Shown here piece by piece: positions 27,343 to 36,420 of a DNA stretch of 64,000 nucleotides. Below the pieces are notes generated by a model, which did no database searches, was not told the DNA's origin, and was given only the letters and a program-made list of their open reading frames with translations. Where the stretch lies: NCBI RefSeq assembly GCF_963678635.1, contig NC_087066.1, forward strand, positions 59,600,312-59,664,311, in the 5' to 3' direction. Both the position numbers and the translations under genes were made by a program. The stretch is from Symsagittifera roscoffensis (Eukaryota; Xenacoelomorpha; Acoela; Convolutidae). Numbering within the stretch: the stretch's first letter is position 1; every line of letters begins with the position of its first letter.

Positions 27343-30300
27343 AAGATCGACAAGGCCAGAGCTTCCCCCAACTTGGAGGGAACAGCCGGTCAGGAATGTC
27401 GTGATCGCAAGCTATAAGAAGAATACAGAAGGGAACTACCACAGGCACAATCGGCTGGACTGGAGTGCGGAACAGGGAGCCAGGAGGGACTGCTTCCATG
27501 ACGCAGCCTGGGTGGAGTATCTAGCGCCACCTCGTGTGCCAGAGGGTGCAGTTCACCTAATTATAGGGGATAGCCTGGTGCGGGTGTTGACCCAGATACG
27601 GTCACATTGGCAGACAGGAGTCTTGAGTTTCGCTGGAGCTGCCACGCCACAGATGTTGGCAACCCTGGACATGCTAGGGATGACCAAAGTTTACACAGTG
27701 ACCCTGATGGTTGGGACCAACGACGTGTCAAGGGGAGAAGCGAGGAAGGTAACGAGGTTGTGCGACAAGATGAGCTGCCTTCTTGAGGAACTGAGGATCC
27801 AGATGGACCCCATCCTGCTGACGGTATGCACGGTCCCCTACAACATGATGTTTGATCAGCACGCCCTAGAGATGAACCAGAAGGTGCGGAGCCTGAACAA
27901 GGTGATCCGAGACATACACCGAAAGAGTGTGCTTCCTCTCAGGCTGTTGGACATAGCAGAACGTATGGAGAAAAAGGGATTCCCTGAAGACACCTCAAAA
28001 GATGGAATCCATTTCGATAGGCCAAGGGGAGCGGAGTGGCTGAACGATGTCTTCCAGGAACACATAAACACGCTAGAGGCGGACCTGCTGGAGACAGCCC
28101 AATTCACTTTAGGACCACCTCCCAACCCACCATTCCTTGCCTCGAGGGCCTTGGCTGGTCGCTTGGGACCGAGAGTTGACACTAGAGACAGTTCAAGGAG
28201 CAGCCAGACCAGATTGCAGAGTGCCACGCCAATGGAGTCTGAGGAGGTGACGTCATCAACACCTCCAAGCTCGGCGATATCCTCAGTGGTAGTGGCAGAG
28301 AGCAAACGGGAAAATAAGTCTATGGAGACCGCTCGCTTGAGATATCCCGAGAAGGTGAAAGAACTGGATCTAGAGAGTTTGGAATGCAGGCAAGAATTGG
28401 CGGAAACCCTGGGGATCGAACGAGTATCACACGAGGACTTGAATAGGCATCATTGCGTGGACTGGTTGAAAGCTCATGAGGCGCACTTCTCGAGAGCGAA
28501 GTTGATGGAGACCACAGACCTGACGGGAATTCCCACAAAAACGATCATGGGACCCATTAATTACAGACCTCTCAAGCTGCTGGGGAGTCCGGGACTTATA
28601 GCAGAACCTCCCAAGCACCGAACTAGCATCGCCAGAATCAGGTTGGCAACCCCGGCACAGTTGAAGGTGGTAGACAAGCTACTCAATCCGGGAGGAACGG
28701 GATTACCAGATGCCGCTTACGAAGGCTCGAAATTGGCGGAAGATCCCAGGTACGGGAAGCCCTGTGGGAGTACCCAGCTGGCCAAAACCCTGGCAGTATA
28801 TGATAGAGCAGACCCAGCTGCTGCGAGAGTAGTCATTGTGGCGGGATCAGACTTCGAAGGAACGTCTCCCAAGTTGTTCTGGCCGGAGACTTTGATATAC
28901 TCTTTGCCAGGAGCTGAATTGAATCAGATGTTAACTCTGGTAGTGGCAATAAAGTCGGAGATGCCCTGTGAACCTGAACTGCTATTGTTTGCAGGGATGA
29001 ATGATCACCTGCACGCGATGGGACTTCTTGAGCAACTAAAGGGCGATGAAATTCCGACATCGAGGAAGATATGGGAAGCCATTCAAGCGTTGTTTGCGGC
29101 GATGAATGAAGTGCAAGGGAATGTTGTCTCGAGATTCGGGTCCAAGACGAAGGTGGTGTTTACCACATCCCCTGGATACGCGAATATGCCACCCGCCCTA
29201 CAGTTCGTGTACGCGGTCTTGATCCTGATAGCAGAAGGGAGTGAATGGCGGATTCTAATGGCAGCCCCCAATCGGGAGTTGGAGCCATCGAGCCTGAGAC
29301 TTCGCAAGTCAGAATTGGCGGCGGCATGGGCGGATATATCTCATGCACTGAGGGGCTTTTATGGACTAGCCGACATCCTGATCGTATTAGACGAGGTGCT
29401 CTTGCTAGAGATATCGAACTTTGCCAGGCAGCTCAAGTTCAGCCCAGTCATCGGGGACGATCACCCGGCGATAAGCAAATTAACGGCCAGCCTGTGGTTT
29501 CGGAGTATGGATGTAAAGATCACGAACTCCACCAGCAAGTCTAGAGGTCCCAGTAACGAGAGAAGAAATGTGGCCGAGACGGAAAAGCAATTAGGATCGT
29601 TGAAATATCGTTTGACTCAAGAGAATGGCTGGTGGCCATTTTTGACACCAAGGTTGGAGAACGCCACGAATAAGACAAGGGAGGAAGCACCACTCCTCGT
29701 GAAGCAAGTCTGGAGTTTCCTAGAGAAGCAACTGGAGCTGGCCGAGGTAAGAGACATGACGGTGGCTAGATTTGTCTCGGCCGCCAATGGAGTGACAATC
29801 GCAGGGTTCTGGAGAGAGCACGCCAAAGGCGAATTGAAGACTCGGAGGGATTACGAGATTCTCAAGTTCTTGAGTCCTTGCTGGGAGAAGGAATTCTTGG
29901 CAGGAGTATTCGGTACCACGGCGACTATCTTTGGAGCCTTCGTGCAGGAGATACTGGGCATGCCCATCAGCCTGCTCTTGGCCCTGTATTTGGTCTATCC
30001 CAGATACTTGTTCAACATGGGTCCAGCATACATGTTTAGTCGGGGAGTGGAGACACTTCGAGTTGATGGGTACCTGGCACTAGTGCTCTTGACCCATGGG
30101 GAATTGGTGTCGTTTCATCGGTTAATGGAATATGGAGAACCTCTGTCTATGGGGAGAGTCCACACGAGCATTGAAACCAGCTCCTACAAGTGTGCCGCAG
30201 GGTTGAAGACACTGCTGGTGCAATACCTCATGATGCAGAATCGATACATGACGGGTGAAGATGAGAACCCAACCTCGAGAGAAGAATGGGAGAAGGCGAA

Positions 30301-32008
30301 CAGAGGGATGCCTCTGTTGACGGACCTGTGCCTGGCAATGAGGTCGGACCCAATGGGGATAATCCGAGGTCTAGAGGAGGTGGTGACCTGCATCTATGGT
30401 CCAGCAGTGACGTACGCGTTTCCAGATCCCCTGGTGATAACGTATCGTCACTCGGTGACGCACTTGAGTCTCATCAGCGTACTGGATGGTACAGCGCTGA
30501 ATTGGTGTCTGCAGGAGGTGCTCAGGGCGCGTATGAGCAACACGGTACTCTTCGGAAAAGTGAAAGATGCCGAGATGATGGTGTGCAACTTCAGGGGACA
30601 AATGCAATGTAGAATGGGAGGCAAGCGAGAGGGCCCCATTGAAATGTATCCAAAGTTTTGGAACCTAAACCCATTGACGGCCGACGGACGAGAAGTCTTG
30701 AGAATCCCCGCCTGGAAGGAGTGCTTTGCACTAGTCAAGAGGGAGGTGGAGGCCATAATGGAGAAAGAAATCCTACCAGCCACCATGCCTGAGTTCCCGA
30801 CAGTCAGGAGGATGACCTTGGGAATGAATAGTCCCTTGGTGGTTCCCTCCATAATGGCGAAGATGATGACGGAGGAAACGCAGAGGCATTTCACGGATGG
30901 CTGGGATCCCCTGTTCATCGGCTACACGGCGGCAGTCTACTTCCACATCAGCGATATGAAGGTAAATTCGTGGACGACGCAAGCGAAAAAGAGTAGAGGT
31001 TCGCAGCCCCCTGGATATGAAGTGCGGAAAGTCTTGAGGACTCTTGAGAAGGAAGGACTTGAGAATATGCTACCCATATGGGATGATGGCAGGATGATCG
31101 TGATGGAGGGGCACGTCGCATTGGTGGACGAAATGAAATTTGCCACGAGAAAATACAAGGCACCCTATGGCTTGGAACAAGTAGAAGTGACACAGGAGGG
31201 AACAGAACTAGATGCAGCAGGTCAACTGCATGTAGCCCTGACGGAATATAAAAAGCTGGATCCTACGACACCGTCACCACTGTCTGTAGAAACGCCTGGA
31301 GACAAGAGGAGTGGACCCGTTGAGGATCGATTCAAAAGAATTCTCGAGAGAAGAAGAAATGAATCAGAGGAAGAGAGTATGGATGAAACTCTCAGTGAAG
31401 CTGGAGAAGACATGGAGGTGGGGAATACGCCTGAACCAGGGCCATCAGGGGAGGAACTCACCACTCAAGAGCTGTTGAAAGACTTGAGCGAAGAGAATTG
31501 GGCAGATACTGCCACCCCACCTCTGAACCCGTCCCCGCGGAAGAACCTAGAGTTGCCATTGGCAGGTGAGACCTTCAATATGGGGATGTTACTCTTGAGC
31601 TCGGAGGAAAGGGAGAAGAACACGTTCGAAGGGAACAGGGACATATTCTTGGGATCTCTCGAGGATGACGCTTGGCAGGAAATCCTGGGGGAATTCAATC
31701 GAGAAGTGGGCAGCGAGACGACGCTGGACAAGTTCAAGAAGGAACTGTGGGACGCAGTAGTGAGATTCGGGGAACCGCTCCTGATAGGAACGGGCCTGGA
31801 TGAGAAAGCAAGAAAAGAGCTGCTGAACAAGCTAGTGGAGCTGAGGAACGCACGATCGAAGACTAGAAAAGAGAAATGCTCGAGCAGGGGGGAGGCAAGA
31901 GTTGGAAGGAGTGGATGGAGAGGTCGAATCAATGATGATAGCCACAACACCCTCGAGCAGAGATGTGAAGACTCGCAAGAGGAAGAGAGAAGTGGAAGGA
32001 TGGGGTAG
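27257..32008 (+). CDS. Accessory ORF B of the LTR element: SGNH/GDSL-hydrolase domain in a 1583-codon protein
   Basis: 1583 codons in the frame +1 to ORF A. Residues ~98-275 have the SGNH hydrolase blocks: HLIIGDSLVRVL (nucleophile S106), a block II-like GAATPQML, MVGTNDVSR (G153, N155) and SKDGIHFDRP (D249, H252), the full set of catalytic positions. Residues ~525-700 may be a second, degenerate SGNH module with AGSDFEG (531 region, order altered from GDS) and LFAGMNDHL (N582, D583). About residues 877-920 are hydrophobic (TTATIFGAFVQEILGMPISL, then LLALYLVYPRYLF) and could span or associate with a membrane. The C-terminal ~300 residues are acidic and Pro/Ser-rich. SGNH enzymes cleave acyl or acetyl esters; esterase domains are known in ORF1 of some LINEs. 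The remainder is unrecognised. The first in-frame ATG, 27257, lies inside ORF A, so the true start may be by frameshift. Confidence 0.8.
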   Translation: MWCYQDIPQPRPRVAVKELGEKLQQQSRERSTRPELPPTWREQPVRNVVIASYKKNTEGNYHRHNRLDWSAEQGARRDCFHDAAWVEYLAPPRVPEGAVHLIIGDSLVRVLTQIRSHWQTGVLSFAGAATPQMLATLDMLGMTKVYTVTLMVGTNDVSRGEARKVTRLCDKMSCLLEELRIQMDPILLTVCTVPYNMMFDQHALEMNQKVRSLNKVIRDIHRKSVLPLRLLDIAERMEKKGFPEDTSKDGIHFDRPRGAEWLNDVFQEHINTLEADLLETAQFTLGPPPNPPFLASRALAGRLGPRVDTRDSSRSSQTRLQSATPMESEEVTSSTPPSSAISSVVVAESKRENKSMETARLRYPEKVKELDLESLECRQELAETLGIERVSHEDLNRHHCVDWLKAHEAHFSRAKLMETTDLTGIPTKTIMGPINYRPLKLLGSPGLIAEPPKHRTSIARIRLATPAQLKVVDKLLNPGGTGLPDAAYEGSKLAEDPRYGKPCGSTQLAKTLAVYDRADPAAARVVIVAGSDFEGTSPKLFWPETLIYSLPGAELNQMLTLVVAIKSEMPCEPELLLFAGMNDHLHAMGLLEQLKGDEIPTSRKIWEAIQALFAAMNEVQGNVVSRFGSKTKVVFTTSPGYANMPPALQFVYAVLILIAEGSEWRILMAAPNRELEPSSLRLRKSELAAAWADISHALRGFYGLADILIVLDEVLLLEISNFARQLKFSPVIGDDHPAISKLTASLWFRSMDVKITNSTSKSRGPSNERRNVAETEKQLGSLKYRLTQENGWWPFLTPRLENATNKTREEAPLLVKQVWSFLEKQLELAEVRDMTVARFVSAANGVTIAGFWREHAKGELKTRRDYEILKFLSPCWEKEFLAGVFGTTATIFGAFVQEILGMPISLLLALYLVYPRYLFNMGPAYMFSRGVETLRVDGYLALVLLTHGELVSFHRLMEYGEPLSMGRVHTSIETSSYKCAAGLKTLLVQYLMMQNRYMTGEDENPTSREEWEKANRGMPLLTDLCLAMRSDPMGIIRGLEEVVTCIYGPAVTYAFPDPLVITYRHSVTHLSLISVLDGTALNWCLQEVLRARMSNTVLFGKVKDAEMMVCNFRGQMQCRMGGKREGPIEMYPKFWNLNPLTADGREVLRIPAWKECFALVKREVEAIMEKEILPATMPEFPTVRRMTLGMNSPLVVPSIMAKMMTEETQRHFTDGWDPLFIGYTAAVYFHISDMKVNSWTTQAKKSRGSQPPGYEVRKVLRTLEKEGLENMLPIWDDGRMIVMEGHVALVDEMKFATRKYKAPYGLEQVEVTQEGTELDAAGQLHVALTEYKKLDPTTPSPLSVETPGDKRSGPVEDRFKRILERRRNESEEESMDETLSEAGEDMEVGNTPEPGPSGEELTTQELLKDLSEENWADTATPPLNPSPRKNLELPLAGETFNMGMLLLSSEEREKNTFEGNRDIFLGSLEDDAWQEILGEFNREVGSETTLDKFKKELWDAVVRFGEPLLIGTGLDEKARKELLNKLVELRNARSKTRKEKCSSRGEARVGRSGWRGRINDDSHNTLEQRCEDSQEEERSGRMG

Positions 32009-34082
32009 TCCTTCAGTGGATGCTGTTTCGGAAGGAAACTTGAGAGAGACGGCGCCCATCGTTTTGGCCCGATGCAAGACGGCGGCATACAAGAACAGCT
32101 CGGAGCTCAGGAAACCACTTGAAGTAGAAAAGGAAATAGAGGTTTCCACCAGTTCGACGTCAGAAGAAGACTTCAAGCCTCAGAAGGTAAACGTGAAGAG
32201 AGGTTCAACGAAGGGACAGGTAGGGGAAGTGGAGATCGGCAAAGAATGGATCTCGAAGGCACATCAGGACATGGGCAAACAAGTGACGAGTGATCCATTG
32301 GAGAGGAACAAGACGAGGAACACTTCCCGGACGTGGTGGGTGGCCCTCGAAACATTGAAGGAAATGGAGGACTGCTTGAAGAAGTTGGACAGTGGAATAG
32401 CTCGCAGGCGACGCAATTGGGCCACCCAGCAAAAAGCCGAGGTTAATAAGATAGAGATGGCAGGTCATCTGAAGAGGTCCTGGCAGAGTTTGTTGAAGGA
32501 TCATTTTGAAGAGGCGATGAGAACATCCTCATCAGCACCGCCACTAATGGCGAATCCCTTCGTTAGAACTGCGGGACAATTAATGTTCACCTGGAGTCTG
32601 GTGGGAATAGAGTTGGAGACATTGACCTCGTATGACAGGCTGAAGTTGGGAAGCAAGAAGCTAGAGGTGTATCAGGCACTGATGCAACACGTGGCCAGGG
32701 ACAATTCAGGCTTGAGCCTGGCTAGAAGAAAAGATGCCACATGTTTCTTGAGATGGATAATGTCAATGATGTCTGATAGCACCATCCTGGCATGCCACCA
32801 AAGAGCAAGTGGAAGTAAAACCATGGAGAGAAGAGTCTCAACGATCATCTTGAACGTATATCAGAGTACAGGAATAGAGAAAGAAGATGGTTCCAGACTA
32901 TCCTTAGAGAACCATCGAAAGCTGGACGAGGTACGGAGGTTCTCTAATAAGAAGTTCGAGGAAGAACATGATGTTCACCGTAACCTGGCCTCGTCAGAAC
33001 AGTACTCGAGACTCAGTGAGAAGGGGGAATACCAATATGTGTCTGGAGTGATGGGAATAGCCTACAATCCCTTCTTAGACTCGGAAGCTGGAGGAGCCCA
33101 CAGAAACCATGAGGTAGCGGAGCTACTGAAGTTTTGGACAGAAAGAATAATGGAAATAGACGCGGTGGAAAAAGAGGGGCCGAGCCTGGGCCTGATTCTT
33201 GAGAAAACACCAGAGGTGATAAGCATACCGCGCTCAAACAAGAGAGTTGAAGTGAACATGGGCGGTGGAAATGGCTTGTTAACCACGAACTTGGGAGTGA
33301 TATGGAAGCTACTAAGACCCTCCTGGTGTCCACATCCCCATGCAAGTCTAATAGAGGAAACCACAGAGCGAGTGAGGTTAGCACCAACGGAAGATGAAGA
33401 TCTGGCGAAGTTGAGTGTGCTACATAAGCTAATCACGCCCCAGATGCAAGAGCCAAGCGAAAGGACGAGCGACCCCGGGTCAGCAAAGAAATTGGAGCCG
33501 GGTAGCTGTCTGGATTCGACGTGTGGGAACGGAGAGCACATCTGCGATGGACGGTCATGCGTCAGAATACTGTCGTTTCAAAAAGAAGACCTGGTCACTT
33601 GGTTCGAAGACATCACAGAAAGGGAGAAAAGTGAAGTGCAAATAATAGCGGAATGTTACGCGAGAACCACGGTGAATATAGCGACAGCTCTCGGATTCTT
33701 CTCGAGAATGTGTGGTCTGCAGGCACTGGAGAGACTGGAGTCTGAACATCATTTAGTGACGGCGTTGAGCGTAGAATCATGGCCCGGGGTGTTGCAGGTG
33801 ACTCAAAAACACATCCGGAGCTGGAAGGTTGGTCTTGAGGCGGAAATGGGATTTCCCATGAGCGAAGCTTATGGCTTGCCATTGAACGCGAAATCGCTGA
33901 TAGGGTCAATGATGGCCAACTTGTGCGGAAGTCACTACCCGCTACACATGGCGAAAGACGGCACATGGCGATCACAAGGCCTTCTCAGTGCCCAAGTGCG
34001 TGAGGTTGGCTCGGATGTCGCATCACTCGCACAAGTTGTTGAGAAAAATCAAAGGGACAGTACCAAAAGAATTGAGAGATGA
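31902..34082 (+). CDS. Accessory ORF C of the LTR element, unknown function
   Basis: About 726 codons in the frame +1 to ORF B, overlapping its end by 107 nt. The start given is the codon TTG 31902, so a frameshift from ORF B or an ATG further in is more likely than initiation here; a G6 run at 31886-31891 lies in the overlap. It has a basic N-terminal patch (DVKTRKRKREVEG), a long mostly helical-looking body and a Cys cluster around residues 535-555 (CLDSTCGNGEHICDGRSC) that could bind metal. No domain recognised. Codon use and composition match ORFs B and D, so it is part of the same element and not host sequence. Confidence 0.7.
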   Translation: MEGVDGEVESMMIATTPSSRDVKTRKRKREVEGWGSPSVDAVSEGNLRETAPIVLARCKTAAYKNSSELRKPLEVEKEIEVSTSSTSEEDFKPQKVNVKRGSTKGQVGEVEIGKEWISKAHQDMGKQVTSDPLERNKTRNTSRTWWVALETLKEMEDCLKKLDSGIARRRRNWATQQKAEVNKIEMAGHLKRSWQSLLKDHFEEAMRTSSSAPPLMANPFVRTAGQLMFTWSLVGIELETLTSYDRLKLGSKKLEVYQALMQHVARDNSGLSLARRKDATCFLRWIMSMMSDSTILACHQRASGSKTMERRVSTIILNVYQSTGIEKEDGSRLSLENHRKLDEVRRFSNKKFEEEHDVHRNLASSEQYSRLSEKGEYQYVSGVMGIAYNPFLDSEAGGAHRNHEVAELLKFWTERIMEIDAVEKEGPSLGLILEKTPEVISIPRSNKRVEVNMGGGNGLLTTNLGVIWKLLRPSWCPHPHASLIEETTERVRLAPTEDEDLAKLSVLHKLITPQMQEPSERTSDPGSAKKLEPGSCLDSTCGNGEHICDGRSCVRILSFQKEDLVTWFEDITEREKSEVQIIAECYARTTVNIATALGFFSRMCGLQALERLESEHHLVTALSVESWPGVLQVTQKHIRSWKVGLEAEMGFPMSEAYGLPLNAKSLIGSMMANLCGSHYPLHMAKDGTWRSQGLLSAQVREVGSDVASLAQVVEKNQRDSTKRIER

Positions 34083-35079
34083 CTTAAGCGAAATCTGGGG
34101 AGAAGATCTTCTGAAGTTGGAAAGAGAAAACACGAGCGATCACGAGAGACAAAACGTGATCGGGAAACCTGTGGGAAGTACTCCGAACCTGGAAGACAAC
34201 GACACGATGCACGAGAAAATGATGGAGCTTGAGCCTCTCTTGGAAGCCTCAGGGGAGCGTAATCTCAGGAGCATTGAGATCTCTCATGGGGAATGCCCAT
34301 GCCACTGTTTGGCACAAACGGTGTGGTATCCAGATCACAAGAACCTTTGCCTGGTGTGGGATGTGGAAGAGATTCGGTCGATCGGACTACCGGATCACCG
34401 GCAGAAGGTGACGCTCTTAATAGTGAGTACGATGTTAGCTCTGAGATGGATAAAAGAGAATATAACGAAGTATCGGGAGGCGACGACGCCAACGGCTGAG
34501 TCAATATACGCGATAGACTACAGCAGGAGACTCGAGTTGTTTGAGACTGCGTGCAAAGTATTCGCCATACCGACGGAAGTCAGGCACGTATGGAGTCGCT
34601 TGAGGTACTTTCCATGGTTTCGGGCGACACTGACGTCTTGGTTGTACATGACAACGAAAGATCACATGAGAAAACATCAAAAAGAGTATCGACAGTTCCA
34701 GGCCGAGATTGGGCCGGAAGCTTTCAAGAGACCCCTGCTAACCCATCGTAATGCGATCACGACAGGATGGAAAAGAGTGGGTAAGATGTCTAGAGACAAT
34801 ACCAAAGCGAGGGAGTCGATACTAGAGGAAGACCTGGCGAAGAACGTGAGCTTGAGCCTGCACAACTCCTTTTGCTTGAACCGAGAAGCTAGGGTGAAGG
34901 CACTACCCAACCAAGCAAAGAGGTTGCAGGAGCAGAGAGAGTGGATGCGATCCTATGAACAGCTGAAGGCTTGGGAAGAGATTGTGATTAGTTCCGACGA
35001 TGAAGAGGAACTGTTGAGACAGTTTGCCGCATCTAGCACTTCAGGATGCAGTACCTCCAAGGCGAAGAGTACGAGATGA
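33988..35079 (+). CDS. Accessory ORF D of the LTR element, unknown function
   Basis: 363 codons in the frame +1 to ORF C, overlapping by 95 nt. The frame is protein-like upstream of its first ATG as well, again suggesting a join to ORF C. A possible zinc-binding stretch lies around residues 100-120 (HGECPCHCLAQTVWYPDH). A helical charged body follows, then an acidic tail (ISSDDEEELLRQF) ending in a Ser-rich stop. No family recognised. It ends 425 bp before the 3' LTR. Confidence 0.7.
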   Translation: MPKCVRLARMSHHSHKLLRKIKGTVPKELRDDLSEIWGEDLLKLERENTSDHERQNVIGKPVGSTPNLEDNDTMHEKMMELEPLLEASGERNLRSIEISHGECPCHCLAQTVWYPDHKNLCLVWDVEEIRSIGLPDHRQKVTLLIVSTMLALRWIKENITKYREATTPTAESIYAIDYSRRLELFETACKVFAIPTEVRHVWSRLRYFPWFRATLTSWLYMTTKDHMRKHQKEYRQFQAEIGPEAFKRPLLTHRNAITTGWKRVGKMSRDNTKARESILEEDLAKNVSLSLHNSFCLNREARVKALPNQAKRLQEQREWMRSYEQLKAWEEIVISSDDEEELLRQFAASSTSGCSTSKAKSTR

Positions 35080-35504
35080 ATGGGCAAATCGGATGGATCT
35101 TGAGTCTTGAGAGGGAAGGGGGGCTTGAGCGTGGATCCGAGTGAAACTTGGATTCACGAAAAAGAAATTTTAACAAAGCAAATATTGTTACTAATATACT
35201 ATATTTATTATATAAATCGAAATGCTGCATGACAATTTCCTAATTGAATGGGACAAAAGAAATTTTAAATTGGCTTGAAAAGCGAGAATTCAAGGGTGCA
35301 GGTGTGTGCAGATTTTGATTGCTGTTTAGCGATAGTGTGAAAATTTTACATGGCTGTGAATTTTGGGGTGTAGATAAGCTTAAGTCTGCTGCAAACTTCT
35401 GTAAATGACCACTGGCACTGTATCTTGAGCAACACTCGGTTTTCTGGGACTCACTGGCAGAAGACAGCACGCGATGAGGACATCGATCTCGAGTCCGGGG
35501 AGTA
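35080..35504 (+). other. 3' untranslated region of the LTR element with purine tracts
   Basis: No coding signal. A strong purine run (GAGAGGGAAGGGGGG, about 35109-35122) lies 380 bp before the LTR. The tract directly adjoining the LTR (35491-35504, GAGTCCGGGGAGTA) is only a weak polypurine tract. One of these should prime plus-strand synthesis; position favours the second, composition the first. The middle is AT-rich. Confidence 0.5.
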
Positions 35505-36420
35505 TGTGCCAGTCGGTCATATTTGGAAGTTTGACCTTGAGAGAAGCAAAAAACACTTGATTTTGGAGTGAAATTTAATTTTTCAAAATTTCGAATGGAA
35601 CCTGTCATGCACGATTTTCTCGCGAGAACTGAAAATCAGAAAAAGAGATCAGAACAATTTCAGAACAATTGAGTCGAAAACGCGGGAAAGTCGCAAGAAA
35701 AAGCAGTAGGAAATTGCTATTCGCAATTTCCATCACTATAATAATCGAGAGTAGAGCTGTCCCATCTGTGACAGAGACGAGAGCATTCCCTCGAATTGGA
35801 TTATAACGACTGGAGTATTATTCGGAACTGGACTAGAGTGAACCTTCGGTGGAAAGGTGGACAGCTTGAGTGTCCTAATGGTTCACAAGAAAACTATTGT
35901 CTAGAGTATAAACTCGTTCTCATTGTTAAAACTATAAAACATTAGACTCATTTAGTTACGTTATTTAATTCTTGAGTTAGTTACCGACTGGATTATTTCC
36001 CACTTCTTGAGCGTGCTACTATGTGAGTACAAATTTAAATTCCCAGAGTGTGTTTTATAATTGTTATGTTGAGGTAAGGCGAGTTTTAGGTTGATCCATC
36101 TGAAATGGATCAAAGTTACACTGTCTAATAAAAAGTAAATTAACGGATTGTTCCAACCCGGTTTTTAACGGCGTTCATGTATTTTGGGTATCTAGAGACC
36201 TAAGTATGGGGACGTTTCTAATTCTAGAGTGGGGGGATATTTTAGTAGTAGCCTTTAAGCTGTAACGGGTCGTAGTCTCATGTCACAAGCGAACCGAACT
36301 GGCTCCGACCGTTCTTGAGGTAGAAAAACACAAGAGATAGTGTCCCTGACCCTTGAGCCAGTGGTTATAGGGCCTATTTTTCTTATGCCTCATGTGTGAC
36401 TGCAGTAGACGAATGTTACA
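35505..36420 (+). repeat. 3' LTR
   Basis: 916 bp, 912 positions identical to the 5' LTR at a constant offset of 21,897. It ends GAATGTTACA, directly followed by ATCTGAGCAG, the resumed LINE coding sequence. Confidence 0.97.

Larger units (their letters stand above)
13608..36420 (+). mobile_element. Giant Ty3/gypsy-type LTR retrotransposon, 22,813 bp, with 8.7-kb accessory coding block
   Basis: Two 916-bp direct LTRs (TGT...ACA ends) bound the element. Order: LTR, 2.5-kb leader with tandem repeats, gag, protease-RT, RT-RNase H, integrase with macro-like extension, spacer, four overlapping accessory frames, LTR. RT before RNase H before integrase, with a DD35E integrase, is the Ty3/gypsy order. 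LTRs differ at four sites with no indels, so insertion is recent. It is flanked by a shared 3-bp ATC, shorter than the usual 4-6 bp duplication. Known oversized LTR elements include plant Ogre and planarian Burro; whether this is related to either cannot be judged here. It is visibly GC-richer than its AT-rich surroundings. Confidence 0.95.

Noticed and set aside
17035-35079. Numerous antisense frames (for example 22628-23338, 25112-25741 and 31465-32088, minus strand)
   Set aside because: They mirror well-supported sense genes, are Ser/Leu-rich from reversed acidic codons, and have no motifs.
26350-35079. The accessory block as a captured host gene
   Set aside because: It has no introns, matches pol in composition, uses the same CTTGAG-rich style and lies between the LTRs in overlapping frames. 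I could not exclude an old capture for the SGNH or macro modules.
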